From contig CAHIKZ030005579.1 in assembly GCA_903632075.3 (NCBI GenBank), positions 602,001 through 666,000 of the forward strand: a stretch of 64,000 nt of DNA, in the 5' to 3' direction. This document shows positions 54,758 to 64,000 of the stretch, piece after piece. The notes below the pieces were generated by a model, which saw only the letters and a list, made by a program, of their open reading frames with translations, was not told where the DNA came from and did no database searches. This DNA comes from Acanthosepion pharaonis (taxonomy: Eukaryota; Mollusca; Cephalopoda; Sepiida; Sepiidae). The translations under genes and the position numbers were made by a program. Position 1 is the first letter of the stretch. Every line of letters begins with the position of its first letter.

Positions 54758-55142
54758 ATATTTTAAGACATTTTATGTTTATACATTCTTTTTATAGATA
54801 CAAATATTTAAGTAAATGCTCTGTTTATAATAAGCAGTATTAAACAACATTTACCAGCCTGAATGTCTGAGAAATTTTCATAGAAAATATTCGTCCTCCA
54901 ACAGGATTCAAACCTGTAACCTATACGGAACCGTCATATAGCCTGACGTGCCTTTTAACAGATTTGTCCACAGAGGAGCGTTCGGTTAGCAAGGTCGAAT
55001 TTACTGCTTTTAAACTTCAATCATCCATGAATCTCTCACATACATTCATATCTGCTCATGTCGTATCGAATGCAAACAAATGACGTCACACATTATGAAA
55101 TGGACAAAGTCCGACAATTATTTTAAGATATTTCATAATGTG
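54758..55142 (-). mobile_element. Foldback element with tRNA-like core, copy e
   Basis: Arm at 54760-54890, minus-strand core at about 54893-54985 (ATTCAAACCTGTAACC), then AACAAATGACGTCACACATT and CAAAGTCCGACAATTATTTT. It lies in the intron between the two SSUH2 exons. Confidence 0.78.
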
Positions 55143-55229
55143 TGACGTTAAGGTGAAAAGATTAAAAGAAAAGTTGAGGTCCGAATTAATCGGTCAGTAA
55201 CAAAGAGAATATGAAATTATAGTCTCTAC

Positions 55230-55334
55230 CTGTTGCAGGATTCTTTCTGTAGGGAAATTGCTTGCGTGTTTCTGGATTAGATTTTTGGAAGCTTCGTTAA
55301 TATCAGCTTGCGGAAAATGAGTCAAAGGCCAAAC
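55230..55334 (-). CDS. SSUH2: SSUH2-like protein, penultimate coding exon
   Basis: A 105-bp minus-strand exon, flanked by the acceptor TTTTCTTTTCAG (ending 55335) and the donor CAACAG|GTAGAG (at 55230/55229). It encodes 35 residues, VWPLTHFPQADINEASK to FPTERILQQ, with no stop. The P-x-x-x-F-P-x-x-D-I-x-x-A-S ... R-x-L-Q-Q pattern precedes the C-terminal block in SSUH2 proteins, and the next exon (52910-52764) continues it in phase. The CxxCxGxG-type zinc region expected upstream was not found before 64000, so earlier exons are probably outside the window. Confidence 0.88.
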
Positions 55335-55599
55335 CTGAAAAGAAAATACATACAGCAATGACATTTACTCACTTTCGGTTATTACGGATTAAATTACATC
55401 ACTCCATAGTTTACCTTGACTTTCACAGTAGAGTCATAAGAATATTTGTGAGCATACTTAGATTTTTAAAATTTTTGAAAACTTAAACATATTTTTACTT
55501 ATGTTTATAAATATATATTTCAAAACAAAATCCTTATATTTACTAAGGTAAAGTCCATCAGAGCATGAAATGCATTGGTAAAGAAAAAGTTTTACTTTT

Positions 55600-55877
<278 letters not shown>

Positions 55878-55904
55878 TTTTCCTTTCATTTCATTGTTGG
55901 AATT

Positions 55905-55975
55905 GTTACCTGATGATCCGGAGTCCTTTAAAAGGATTTTGGTGAAATAAATTATTGTAATGGTACCTTAAAGTG
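55905..55975 (+). ncRNA. Weak hammerhead-like motif
   Basis: CTGATGA, TCCGGAGTCCTTTT / AAAAGGATTTTGGT (8-bp inner stem), GAAA, then TAAATTATTGTA. Stem I is poor and the NUH position unclear. Confidence 0.3.
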
Positions 55976-55989
55976 GTCTGTTTTTTCAT

Positions 55990-55992
<3 letters not shown>

Positions 55993-56035
<43 letters not shown>

Positions 56036-56106
56036 AAATTTGGAGATCAGCCAATCATGCTACCTTGATTTCAACCTTTCCGTATATAGCAGGATTGGCT
56101 GATCTC
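55993..56106. other. (TA)n and a short MITE-like hairpin
   Basis: GAGATCAGCCAATCATGCTA (56043-56062) pairs with 56087-56106 with one mismatch. Confidence 0.75.
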
Positions 56107-56232
56107 TTAATATTTTTAAATTTAAAAGCTCTGCATGTTAAATTTTTATTTTCTTTATACATGTATTGAGTACTTTTTAATACAACTGTTTCCTGATCTA
56201 ATTCAACTCTGACCAATAATTGTTTTTATAAT

Positions 56233-56234
<2 letters not shown>

Positions 56235-56300
<66 letters not shown>

Positions 56301-56320
56301 TATATGTGTGTGTGTGTGTG
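56235..56320. repeat. (TA)n(CA)n(TG)n compound microsatellite
   Basis: The CA and TG blocks are mutually complementary around a TATATG centre. Confidence 0.93.
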
Positions 56321-56324
56321 TTTC

Positions 56325-56633
56325 TTTCATGCGCTTCCAATCCTCAGCTATGATTAATTAATGATGAACACGTCATTTTCTTTTATGATCGATTACATCA
56401 TGATTCTTTTGTTAGGTTTATACATTCTTATTGCTCAAAGTAGAGTCTAATCGTGTTATAAGAACCTCGAAGAATTCCAGTAAGATATCTTTAATCATTT
56501 ATAAGATACAACGGTTCAAAGCTTAATGTAACAATTGGAGAATTTTGATGTTACACAATTCGGACAATTTTGATGTTACACAATTCGGACAATTTTGATG
56601 TTACACAATTCGGACAATTTTGATGTTACACCC

Positions 56634-56640
<7 letters not shown>
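56325..56640. mobile_element. DNA transposon copy 3, right half with a repeated terminus
   Basis: Matches copy 1 from about 1890 to its right end (CAGCTATGATTAATTAATGA, CAACGGTTCAAAGC). The terminal segment GGACAATTTTGATGTTACAC appears three times at 26-bp spacing, after a related first copy, before CCCGGTATA. The left half is missing. Confidence 0.8.
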
Positions 56641-56674
<34 letters not shown>

Positions 56675-57116
56675 ATATGTGCGTGTATGAATTGGAATCA
56701 AATATGGATCAGAATCCAACAGAATGAGAGGATAAAGGACAAATAGCAAATATTTATCAATCTAACCTGTTTCACTTTTATTTTAGTTTCATCAAAGAAT
56801 GTGATATGGGACAAAAGAATCTGGTATTTTTCACTTTTGTGTCATTTATTTTCATATGAAGTCTACTTAAACAATGAAAAATACACAACACACAAATTAA
56901 AAATAGCAGAATGCATTTTTTCTCCATATCTCATTCTCCGATGAAGCTCTAATAAAGCAAAACATGTTACATTTATAAACATTTCCTATTTGTTCATTAC
57001 AATATCATGTTTGTGTGTTTATATATAATGAAACTTGTATAAAAAGAGGATATGTGTCCAAATACACATATATACTTAATAGCTGTTATTGTGAGCACTG
57101 TTTTTCTTACACCAAA

Positions 57117-57118
<2 letters not shown>

Positions 57119-57180
<62 letters not shown>
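57119..57180. repeat. (AT)n microsatellite
   Basis: Perfect dinucleotide run. Confidence 0.95.
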
Positions 57181-57181
<1 letters not shown>

Positions 57182-57240
57182 GGCATTAAAAACTAGAAAT
57201 GTTGTATTGTAGGCCATGATAAGTTTAAAATAAAACACAC

Positions 57241-57285
57241 ACCAGTCGACCGGTTTCGTCCCCTCTCGTCAGAACTGTTAAGGGG
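57241..57285 (-). ncRNA. Hammerhead-ribozyme-like motif 3' of a PLE remnant
   Basis: Minus strand: CAGTT, CTGACGA (57272-57266), GAGAGGGGAC (weak stem II with a G-C first pair), GAAA (57257-57254), CCGG, TC, then GACTG. CAGTT and GACTG pair at five positions. GAAACCGGTC is the minimal palindromic stem III form. Predicted cleavage lies between 57248 and 57247. It is about 200 nt downstream of the GIY-YIG remnant. Confidence 0.5.
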
Positions 57286-57479
57286 GGAATTTAGATTATG
57301 AGAAAAGAAAAAGTCTGTCATGGGTGGCATGAATGAATGGACAGGGAAGGAAAAAAAAAAAAAATTAAAATTATACCAACCAAGCTGCTAGAAGCGCAGA
57401 ACAGCAAGTCCAAGCAAACAATCTCTTTGTTTGCAAAGAGCAGGTTTCCTGGACCTGATGTAAAGCGACTCCAACACCT

Positions 57480-57765
57480 TAAGATGGAAAAGTGAGTGCG
57501 AACTGGCCAAGACAGAAAACCAGTTCACACTGAAATCCATCGCACAAGTTGGATTCTTTATAAAATGATCCTAATCGAAGACCCATACGTGTTACGAATG
57601 GTATCGCCAAAAGAAAATTTTTTTGTTTAGTATTATCGCGAGGTACGTGTTGTTTAATTCTCGTCCAACCGCTGTGTCGTTCTACCTATGTAGTCGCATC
57701 CACAACTACATTTGAAATAGTAAATAACAGAGTTAATATGGTGGGGGGGTAGAACCTCTTTACAC
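57480..57765 (-). pseudogene. Penelope-like element, GIY-YIG endonuclease remnant
   Basis: Minus strand: NSVIYYFKCSCGCDYIGRT, TQRLDEN, then a frameshift and KQHVPR, later GSFYKESNLCDGF. The S-V-I-Y-x-F-x-C-x-C...Y-I-G-R-T-x-Q-R-L box is a PLE GIY-YIG signature. One or more frameshifts are present. Confidence 0.82.
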
Positions 57766-57794
57766 ATAGATGAAAGTACGGATATATATATATA

Positions 57795-57872
57795 ATTAAA
57801 CCTAAAGAGCCAGACAAACCTACCAAGGTTTCACCTATGCAGATCGTCAGGCAAGGTTTGGTCTACTTAGCA
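57795..57872 (-). repeat. Interspersed repeat (partner 45030-45222)
   Basis: AGCCAGACAAACCTACC and AGGTTTCACCTA are the inverse of the earlier copy. Confidence 0.65.
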
Positions 57873-58088
57873 TATTGAGCACTTTATTTATTTTTTTTTT
57901 ACTTACTCGTATCGGGTTTTTTTTCTTTGGACTCTGGACTTGGATGCTAGACGATTGTCTTCGGCTGACGTACGTTCTCTGTTCTTTCTTTTTTTGTACC
58001 TATTTTTTCCCTTTGGTATTGGTTTGGTTATTTGCAAATCAAGGAACTGAAGGTTTTACGAATGAGTATAATTTCTTATATTTATAAG

Positions 58089-58089
<1 letters not shown>

Positions 58090-58137
<48 letters not shown>

Positions 58138-58157
58138 TATTACTAGTATTATTACTA

Positions 58158-58203
<46 letters not shown>

Positions 58204-58266
58204 TATTACTAGTATTATTACTAGTATATATATATATATATATATACTATTACTAGTATTATTACT
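58090..58266. repeat. Higher-order TA array with a 26-bp spacer
   Basis: Three TA blocks alternate with CTATTACTAGTATTATTACT-type spacers that are almost identical. Confidence 0.9.
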
Positions 58267-58289
58267 AAATCTATTCTCCCGTCGGGTTT

Positions 58290-58680
58290 GACGTATGAGG
58301 GTCAAGCAGACCAGTTTCCAGGAAACTGACAGCCCGACACTGGCACATGAGATTCGATTATAGTGGTGAAGGTTTCATGCAGGACCATCCACACTTTTTG
58401 AAGGGCCGAGTACAGAGACCTGGTGCACTGCGTGCCACAAGGTCCCCAAACAACCCCGCTCAGGTTTTGAATTCAGAGTTGTCCTTCTCCTAGACCAGTT
58501 GCCACCCAAGGCTATAGAACCCAGTCTGTCCTGCTATTTAACCCATAGCTGGAGGGAGAAGAATAGGATTCACACCTTTCCCAAGGGTATTAGCATGTAA
58601 GTGAATGTAATGGATTCAACCTGGATTCGAACTCGGCTCTGCGATTCCACAATCCAAGCCGATATGTATTTGTACATAAA
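58290..58680 (-). repeat. SINE copy preceded by a short repeat
   Basis: CCCGTCGGGTTTGACGTATG (58275) resembles 54566-54585. From about 58480 to 58675 the minus strand matches the 42390-42720 SINE, including AGCCGAGTTCGAATCC. Confidence 0.75.
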
Positions 58681-58735
58681 CATTTACATGTATGTTTATA
58701 TTTATTCATTTGATTATACAGATATATTAAAAAAT

Positions 58736-58810
58736 ATACATAATATCTTACATTAATTGCACAACTCCATGAAACTCTGAGTTGTGCAATTAATGTAAGG
58801 TATTATACAT
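58736..58810. other. Hairpin with 32-bp arms
   Basis: Arms 58736-58767 and 58779-58810 (ATTAATTGCACAACTC and its inverse) with two or three mismatches and an 11-nt loop. Confidence 0.85.
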
Positions 58811-58861
58811 ATATCTTTATGTACATACATATATATATATATATATTAAATTGCACGTTTC

Positions 58862-59180
58862 TTTCTTACACTATCAGTTATATGCCATGCGTGATACACA
58901 CTTAGGCATTCATGTATCTTTCAATACATGACTGACGAGGCAGATTTTTTCCCCCACAGTAGGTTGCCATTTCTTTCTGCGGTAGACCAGTTGCCATTCA
59001 AGGTTATAGAACCCAGTTTGTCCTGCTATTTACCCATAGCTGGGATGGGGGAGAAGAAGAGGATCCATACCTTTCCCAAGGGTATTAGCACGTAAGTGAG
59101 TGTAATGGATTCGACTGGAATTTGAACTCAGCTCTGATTCATCAATCTGAGCTGCTATCCATTACTCCACCGTGCCTCCT
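58862..59180 (-). repeat. tRNA-derived SINE, long form
   Basis: Second nearly full copy of the 42390-42720 family: tail GTGATACACACTTAGGC, body, and minus-strand head GGTGGAGTAATGGATAGC. Confidence 0.82.
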
Positions 59181-59499
59181 CTTACACTATAGAGTATTTA
59201 TATGTATTTGTATATGAACACTCACTTGTATACCAACCTATGTTTACCCATTCAGTTATATATATATATACGAAATCTCCACAAACATTCTTAAATGCCT
59301 ATAATTGATAACAGAAGCCATTGGTTTATACCAACGGCTTCCCATACTTAATACTTCTCATTTTCACTCTCGTGTGGTCATGTGTGACGTCACAAGCTGT
59401 GACACAATACACGAGTTTGTGGCTGTTTTGAAATTTTTCATGCAACAAAAACAGACTATCATTATTGTTTCATCCGTGTATTGTTTGATATATTGAAAT

Positions 59500-59552
59500 G
59501 TAATTGTCATCTTTGATAATGGCTTATGTAAGCCGAAAGCTTAGATTGGATT
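59500..59552 (+). ncRNA. Degenerate hammerhead-like core
   Basis: TTTGATAA, GGCTTATGTAAGCC (perfect 6-bp stem), GAAAGCTTAGATTGG. Same family as 5225-5275; the CTGANGA box is lost. Confidence 0.35.
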
Positions 59553-59693
59553 TAAACATGTATCAATATGGTGATTTCCTTTTGTCTTTCTATGATAATG
59601 TTAAGCTTATCAGACAATATGAAAGGAATTTACTTAAAATAAATAGACAAAACTTGTCTATATTATTTAATGAAACATGCATCAAATATATAT

Positions 59694-59699
<6 letters not shown>

Positions 59700-59752
<53 letters not shown>

Positions 59753-59816
59753 TATATATACACACATACACACCCACACATATATATACATATAGACATG
59801 CACACACCCCACACAC

Positions 59817-59852
<36 letters not shown>

Positions 59853-59943
59853 GATGAATCATTCATACAAAAAAAAAATACTTTACTAATTTACTTTTTG
59901 ATGGATGATTCATTGTAATATAATCTGAACTGCACCACATGTT

Positions 59944-59990
<47 letters not shown>
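59700..59990. repeat. (TA)n/(CA)n arrays
   Basis: Three dinucleotide arrays (59700-59815, 59818-59850, 59947-59996) with short unique spacers. Confidence 0.92.
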
Positions 59991-59999
<9 letters not shown>

Positions 60000-60300
60000 T
60001 GGTAATTTCTTCATATGACACATCATTTTCTACACATCTATCATTAACATTAAATGACTGGATACATTCTGAACAGACCTCATATACAGGATTCGTTACC
60101 CTATCTACAACACATCCCCACCCCTCAACACACAATAAAAAATTTTTAATTTGTTTTTCAGATATCTGTTGGACTGGATACATATTGGCACATTGCCCTA
60201 ACACAAGTATTACAGTTAGGCGTGGGTGTCTGCTTTTGGCAAAGGAGTCAATGAACCAAGTCATCCCCCTCCCCCACTCTGGATCATCAGGACATTTGCA
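59991..60300 (-). other. Unassigned Cys-rich open frame, about 100 codons
   Basis: Minus strand, starting after a stop at about 60310, reads KCKCPDDPEWGRGMTWF, LTVILVLGQCANMYPVQQ, NFLLCVEGWGCVVD and VYEVCSECIQSF before running into a TA array. It has ten Cys and no internal stop. No ATG lies upstream. The opposite strand is also open over the same span and has a TTTGTTTTTCAG acceptor-like site near 60150. I do not recognise either translation. Confidence 0.3.
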
Positions 60301-60449
60301 CTTCAAATCATTTCAATGTATACTCAAATAAAGGATAATGGTGCAGTACAATTGTTTAGGCAATGCCAAATTAATGTTCCCAAAATGACTGTATCGTTCA
60401 TTATTTGCTGGAGATCCTAACTAGGTAGCCAATAAGATATATTCCAGTA

Positions 60450-60491
60450 TAGACTTAGATAGATAGATAGATAGATAGATATTAAGACAGT

Positions 60492-60553
<62 letters not shown>

Positions 60554-60617
60554 GAAGAGACTAAAATAGATATTAAGAGACAGATATAGAGGTAAAGAGA
60601 CAAATATATAAGACAGC

Positions 60618-60669
<52 letters not shown>

Positions 60670-60870
60670 TTAAAAGACAGAGTTAGATAGATAGAAAGAT
60701 AGATAGATAGATATTGATAGATAGATAAAGAGATAGATATTAAGAAACAGATATTGATAGATAATTATTAAGAGACAAATAAATAAAAAGATAGATAAAT
60801 AGATATTAAGAGACTTGGATAGATATCGATAGATAAAGAGATAGATAGATATTAAGAGTTAGATATTGAT
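60450..60870. repeat. GATA microsatellite, decaying to the right
   Basis: GATA blocks with ATTAAGAGACAGATA spacers, as at 35330-35488. Confidence 0.94.
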
Positions 60871-60899
60871 GGCGAGATAGATTTTAAGAGAGAGTTGGT

Positions 60900-61205
60900 A
60901 AATTACCATAACAATATATAATTTAAATAAGGTATATGTTAGCTGCAAGAATTTTCTCAAAAACATATTTTGTTAAATAATATGGACAAGTTCTGTCAAA
61001 TTTTTTATTAAATCTTTCAAATTTGTTTTGTATTATCAGTAAATTTGTCAAAATTCATATTAACTTATATTTTATATTAATTTTTCATTGGATGGTTTGA
61101 TCTCTCTTTCTATGAGAGAATGTCGAAATTTTGTTGTATTACCGTCCTTTTACACTGCAGGATCATATAATTTAAATATTTTAGTACATTAACTTTTGTG
61201 CCACC

Positions 61206-61240
<35 letters not shown>

Positions 61241-61760
61241 GCCAATGTCTATTGCTTTGCATTGGCCCAAACCTATCAGGCTATGATTTTGTCTCTAATC
61301 TCAAAGTCTAGCCCAGATAAACCTATCATATCTTCCAAACATAACCCCCTAAATAAATATCCACATGAAACAGTATAATTTATATGTTACTGATTTCAAC
61401 ATGCTAAGTACCAGAAAACATTTCAAACTCTAACAATGATCACATATAAAAATTTAAAATGTATTGTAATAATTTACAGATTTCTTGGAAGTTTTAATTT
61501 TGGTTTTAATTGCAAGAACACAGCATAAATTGTAAAAAAAATATTTTTAAATCACATTTGTGCAATTAAAATAGGTTTGAGACTGTTTTAATAGCAATTT
61601 TTGTCATTCAAAATTAACTTCAATCATACCATCAATGATGTCTGCCAATAAAATAATTTAAACTCTATAATCAAATTATTTCAAAAGGCATTACCTAAAT
61701 GTAGGATTTAACAAAAATTAGATATTAATGGATGCTAAATTGAGTTTTAGAAAGTTACAA
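60900..61760. other. No recognisable gene; probable intron
   Basis: AT-rich, with a TA run at 61208-61238 preceded by TGCCACCCTGTATA, a mariner-like terminus. No exon with splice sites was found. Confidence 0.5.
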
Positions 61761-61764
61761 GAAT

Positions 61765-61904
61765 CAGATTAGATCCAAAATGGAGTATTGCTGCCATGTC
61801 TGGGCTGGAGCTTCTCAATCCTCACTTTCCAGCTTTGATAAGAGTTCAAATCGGGGAAGACACATTCTCCACTGTAAAGCCTCTTTCCCACAGATATAAC
61901 ATCA
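61765..61904 (+). pseudogene. LINE RT fragment
   Basis: Plus strand SKMEYCCHVWAGASQSSL, the M-E-Y-C-C-H-x-W-x-G-A block. The LTR-like sequence starts directly after it. Confidence 0.65.
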
Positions 61905-62090
61905 TGATATAATGAATATGCATACACCTGGGCATGTCTATCATCTTTGCCTATTGCCTACACCTATTGCCTACCACTACGACGAGGACCAGTCCATTAC
62001 GGTTACCTGCTAGATTGTCCTACTCGGTTAGAGTAGTCCAAAACCACTTTGCTACCTTGAACAAATATATCCTTTTTCGGAACATATCAA
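61905..62090 (+). repeat. LTR-like direct repeat, internally deleted copy
   Basis: TGATATAATGAATATGCATA to GGAACATATCA. Compared with 62250-62508 it lacks about 70 bp that contain the TATA-like box. Confidence 0.7.
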
Positions 62091-62249
62091 ATTCTTTTTG
62101 TATGAGCTATGGTAAAAAATGAAGGCATTAGGTTCAACCTAATGAAACATGAAAATGAATAAAGACCAGATGCTAGTCTTACTGTCCCAAGGTTGGGAGT
62201 GGGGGGGGAGTTAATTCTTCCCGACCAGGAATCACAACGAGTGAAACAC

Positions 62250-62508
62250 TGATGTAATGAATATGCATACACCTGGGTTCCCCCTCACAGTAATATGATT
62301 GGCTGGTGTCAGCCATAAATACAGACTGATGTGGAGGTACAAGGAAGACGCCTATTGTCTTTGCCTATAGCCTACACCTATTGCCTACCACTACGACGAG
62401 GACCAATCCATTAAGGTTACCTGCTACATTGTCCTACCTGGTTACAGTAGACAACAACCACTTTGCTACTTTGAACAAATATATTCCTTTCCGGGACATA
62501 TCACATCA
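62250..62508 (+). repeat. LTR-like direct repeat, full copy
   Basis: TGATGT...ACATCA terminal inverted repeat, GATTGGCTGGTGTCAGCC and CATAAATACAGACTG (CCAAT-like and TATA-like, correctly spaced), then a body shared with 61905-62090. Only 160 bp separate the two copies, with no coding sequence. Confidence 0.6.
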
Positions 62509-62784
62509 GAAATCTATATACACATTATTGCTATTTCCATGGTAACTGAGTTAAATTCATTGGTACCACTAGTTCAGGTTTTTCCTGCTAAGACCCATCA
62601 TGTTATAAAAATCTCAAAAAGTCATAATAAAAAGTCAAGAGTAAACAGTTATCTATCCACCATAATTATCACTTCCTAATTCTTCCTTGTACTTTCATTT
62701 CACACACTTCATTATGTAACTTTCTATCTTGAATTGTCTTTGAAATTTTATTCAATGGATATTAGTAAAAAAAAAAATTAATCT

Positions 62785-63176
62785 TATAGTGAACAAAACA
62801 AGCTGTAGATATAAAATTCAAATGCTAAGCAAAATTTCAAATAATCTTCAATTGTCAGAAACAAATTCTTTCATGGACCTTTTTGTGAGCCAACACAAAA
62901 ATTTGTTCATCGACCAATGAAAAGGTCCGTGAAAAAATTTGTTTCTGAGAATTGAAGATTATTTGAATTTTGTTTTTAAATGTTTCCTAGTTTTCTATTG
63001 GCCGAAAAACATTTCGCATCAAGGTGTGAAATTTCACGAGTTTTGTTTTAGATTCGCTTTTGCGTGTGTGTTAAGCAAAGTTTGTAAATTCGAGTCTTTT
63101 TTTAATTTCTAACAAAATCAATGAGTCAGTGCTTAGCATTTGAATTTTATATCTAGATCTTGTTTTGTTCACTATA
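62785..63176. mobile_element. MITE of about 390 bp with long inverted ends
   Basis: TATAGTGAACAAAACAAG (left) is inverted as CTTGTTTTGTTCACTATA (right). Pairing continues through AAATTCAAATGCTAAGCA, and an inner pair CAAATAATCTTCAATTGTC / GAATTGAAGATTATTTG follows. TA duplications are possible at both ends. Confidence 0.82.
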
Positions 63177-63564
63177 ATCTAAGCTTAATGGGTATTTTCA
63201 GTATTTCTGACCCATAATTGATAAACGCCTGTTTAAATACACGTGGTGGTAACTAAAATATAGATGACCAAAAATGACAAAATTGGATATTACTTACAAT
63301 GGCAAAATATATTTCCAACATTAAAACAGCCATTTGATTGGTAATATGCGTGTTCAAAGACCTCGTATTTCCAAGGGGACATAATTCTCATAAGTTACCT
63401 AGATATTACCTCCCTTGAATATTTAATGCTTTGACTTTGAAATGAAGTTCCAGATAATAAATATCAGATATTATAACTTATCGTCAAATTTAAATTATAA
63501 AGGGAAACAAAATAAAAAAAAAGAAAAATATTACACGATTTCTTTCGAAAATTCAAAACCGAAT

Positions 63565-63815
63565 ACGTTTATCTGTCTATATTCCTGAGATGAGGTATTA
63601 GGTACATTATTTACATTATTCAGACTATTGTCCTCATCTTTGTCACCATATTTATTACAACATTTCGGCCTTTCAGTATCTGTCTATATTTCTGAGATGA
63701 GGTATTATGTACATTATTTACATTATTCAGATTATTGTCCTCATCTTTGTCGCCATATTTATTACAATGTTTCGGATGTTATACACTCCGGCCTTCTTCA
63801 GGTGGTTGGAATTAC
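63565..63815 (-). repeat. Two tandem units of the 107-bp family
   Basis: Minus strand CACCTGAAGAAGGCCGGAG, CCGAAACATTGTAATAAATA, TGGCGACAAAGATGAGG. Same family as 28876-30935 and 53745-53925. Confidence 0.85.
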
Positions 63816-63886
63816 AATATGAGCACTGGTAAAAATGGTTGCTGAGAGATTAGGTTTATAATACTCAGAAATTCATACACAGGATG

Positions 63887-63975
63887 CATGGCACAGTGGT
63901 TAAAGGCGTTGGTTAGATCCAGTGACAGGACCCAATGAGTGTGAGTTCAATACCCGGTTAAGGCAGTGGAGAACT
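63887..63975 (+). repeat. tRNA-like SINE head at the window end
   Basis: TGGCACAGTGGTTAAAGGC (A box) and GAGTTCAATACCC (B box) about 50 nt apart, which would fit a tRNA with a long variable arm. The 3' part continues beyond the window. Confidence 0.6.
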
Positions 63976-64000
63976 TTCAGAGGGAAATTAACAGGAGATA

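Noticed and set aside
55416..55440. Another SSUH2 exon ending at a GTAAAC donor near 55425
   Set aside because: No convincing acceptor or family match upstream; only the donor-like word is present.

Overview
The window looks like non-coding, repeat-dominated DNA from a large animal genome. Very high AT content, long TA, TG/CA and GATA microsatellites, several tRNA-derived SINE families, Penelope-like elements (PLEs), LINE fragments and miniature DNA transposons suggest a mollusc, most likely a cephalopod such as an octopus. That assignment is inference, because no species-specific marker was checked. There are no bacterial features and no CRISPR array.

The only host gene I can support is the 3' end of an SSUH2-like gene on the minus strand. 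Two exons are visible (55230-55334 and 52764-52910). Both have canonical splice sites, they join in phase, and the predicted protein ends in a Cys-Cys-rich CAIL tail. Most of 51-64 kb is therefore probably its 3' flank and introns.

Layout. 0-5 kb: a 30-bp minisatellite, an inverted-repeat DNA transposon, LINE reverse-transcriptase (RT) remnants. 4.8-9.5 kb: a hammerhead-ribozyme-like palindrome, two PLE remnants, GATA and TA arrays. 9.9-11.8 kb: a decayed Ty3/Gypsy element with integrase and 3' LTR. 12-16 kb: ribozyme-like hairpins, an 0.8-kb pyrimidine tract and an A-rich tract. 16-19.3 kb: a transposon copy, a PLE remnant and a hierarchical minisatellite. 20-27 kb: a SINE with an empty-site paralogue, two inverted LTR-like units built of structured tandem repeats, an R2-like retrotransposon holding a perfect mariner hairpin, and a gutted mariner-like element. 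27.3-32 kb: a jockey-type LINE split by a 2-kb minisatellite. 32-50 kb: SINEs including a 5S-rRNA/tRNA chimera, foldback elements carrying a tRNA-like core, Tc1 remnants and tandemly amplified LINE tails. 50-64 kb: more LINE tails, the SSUH2 exons, a hAT remnant, PLE and ribozyme-like sites, an LTR-like direct repeat pair and hairpin elements.

The most interesting theme is a set of hammerhead-ribozyme-like folds in PLE remnants and palindromic repeats. The best (12534-12625, minus) has all three stems, the conserved core and a NUH cleavage site. Other strong points are the structured LTR-like repeats, the 5S-tRNA SINE and the SSUH2 exons. All retroelement ORFs seen are broken; nothing here looks like an active mobile element.
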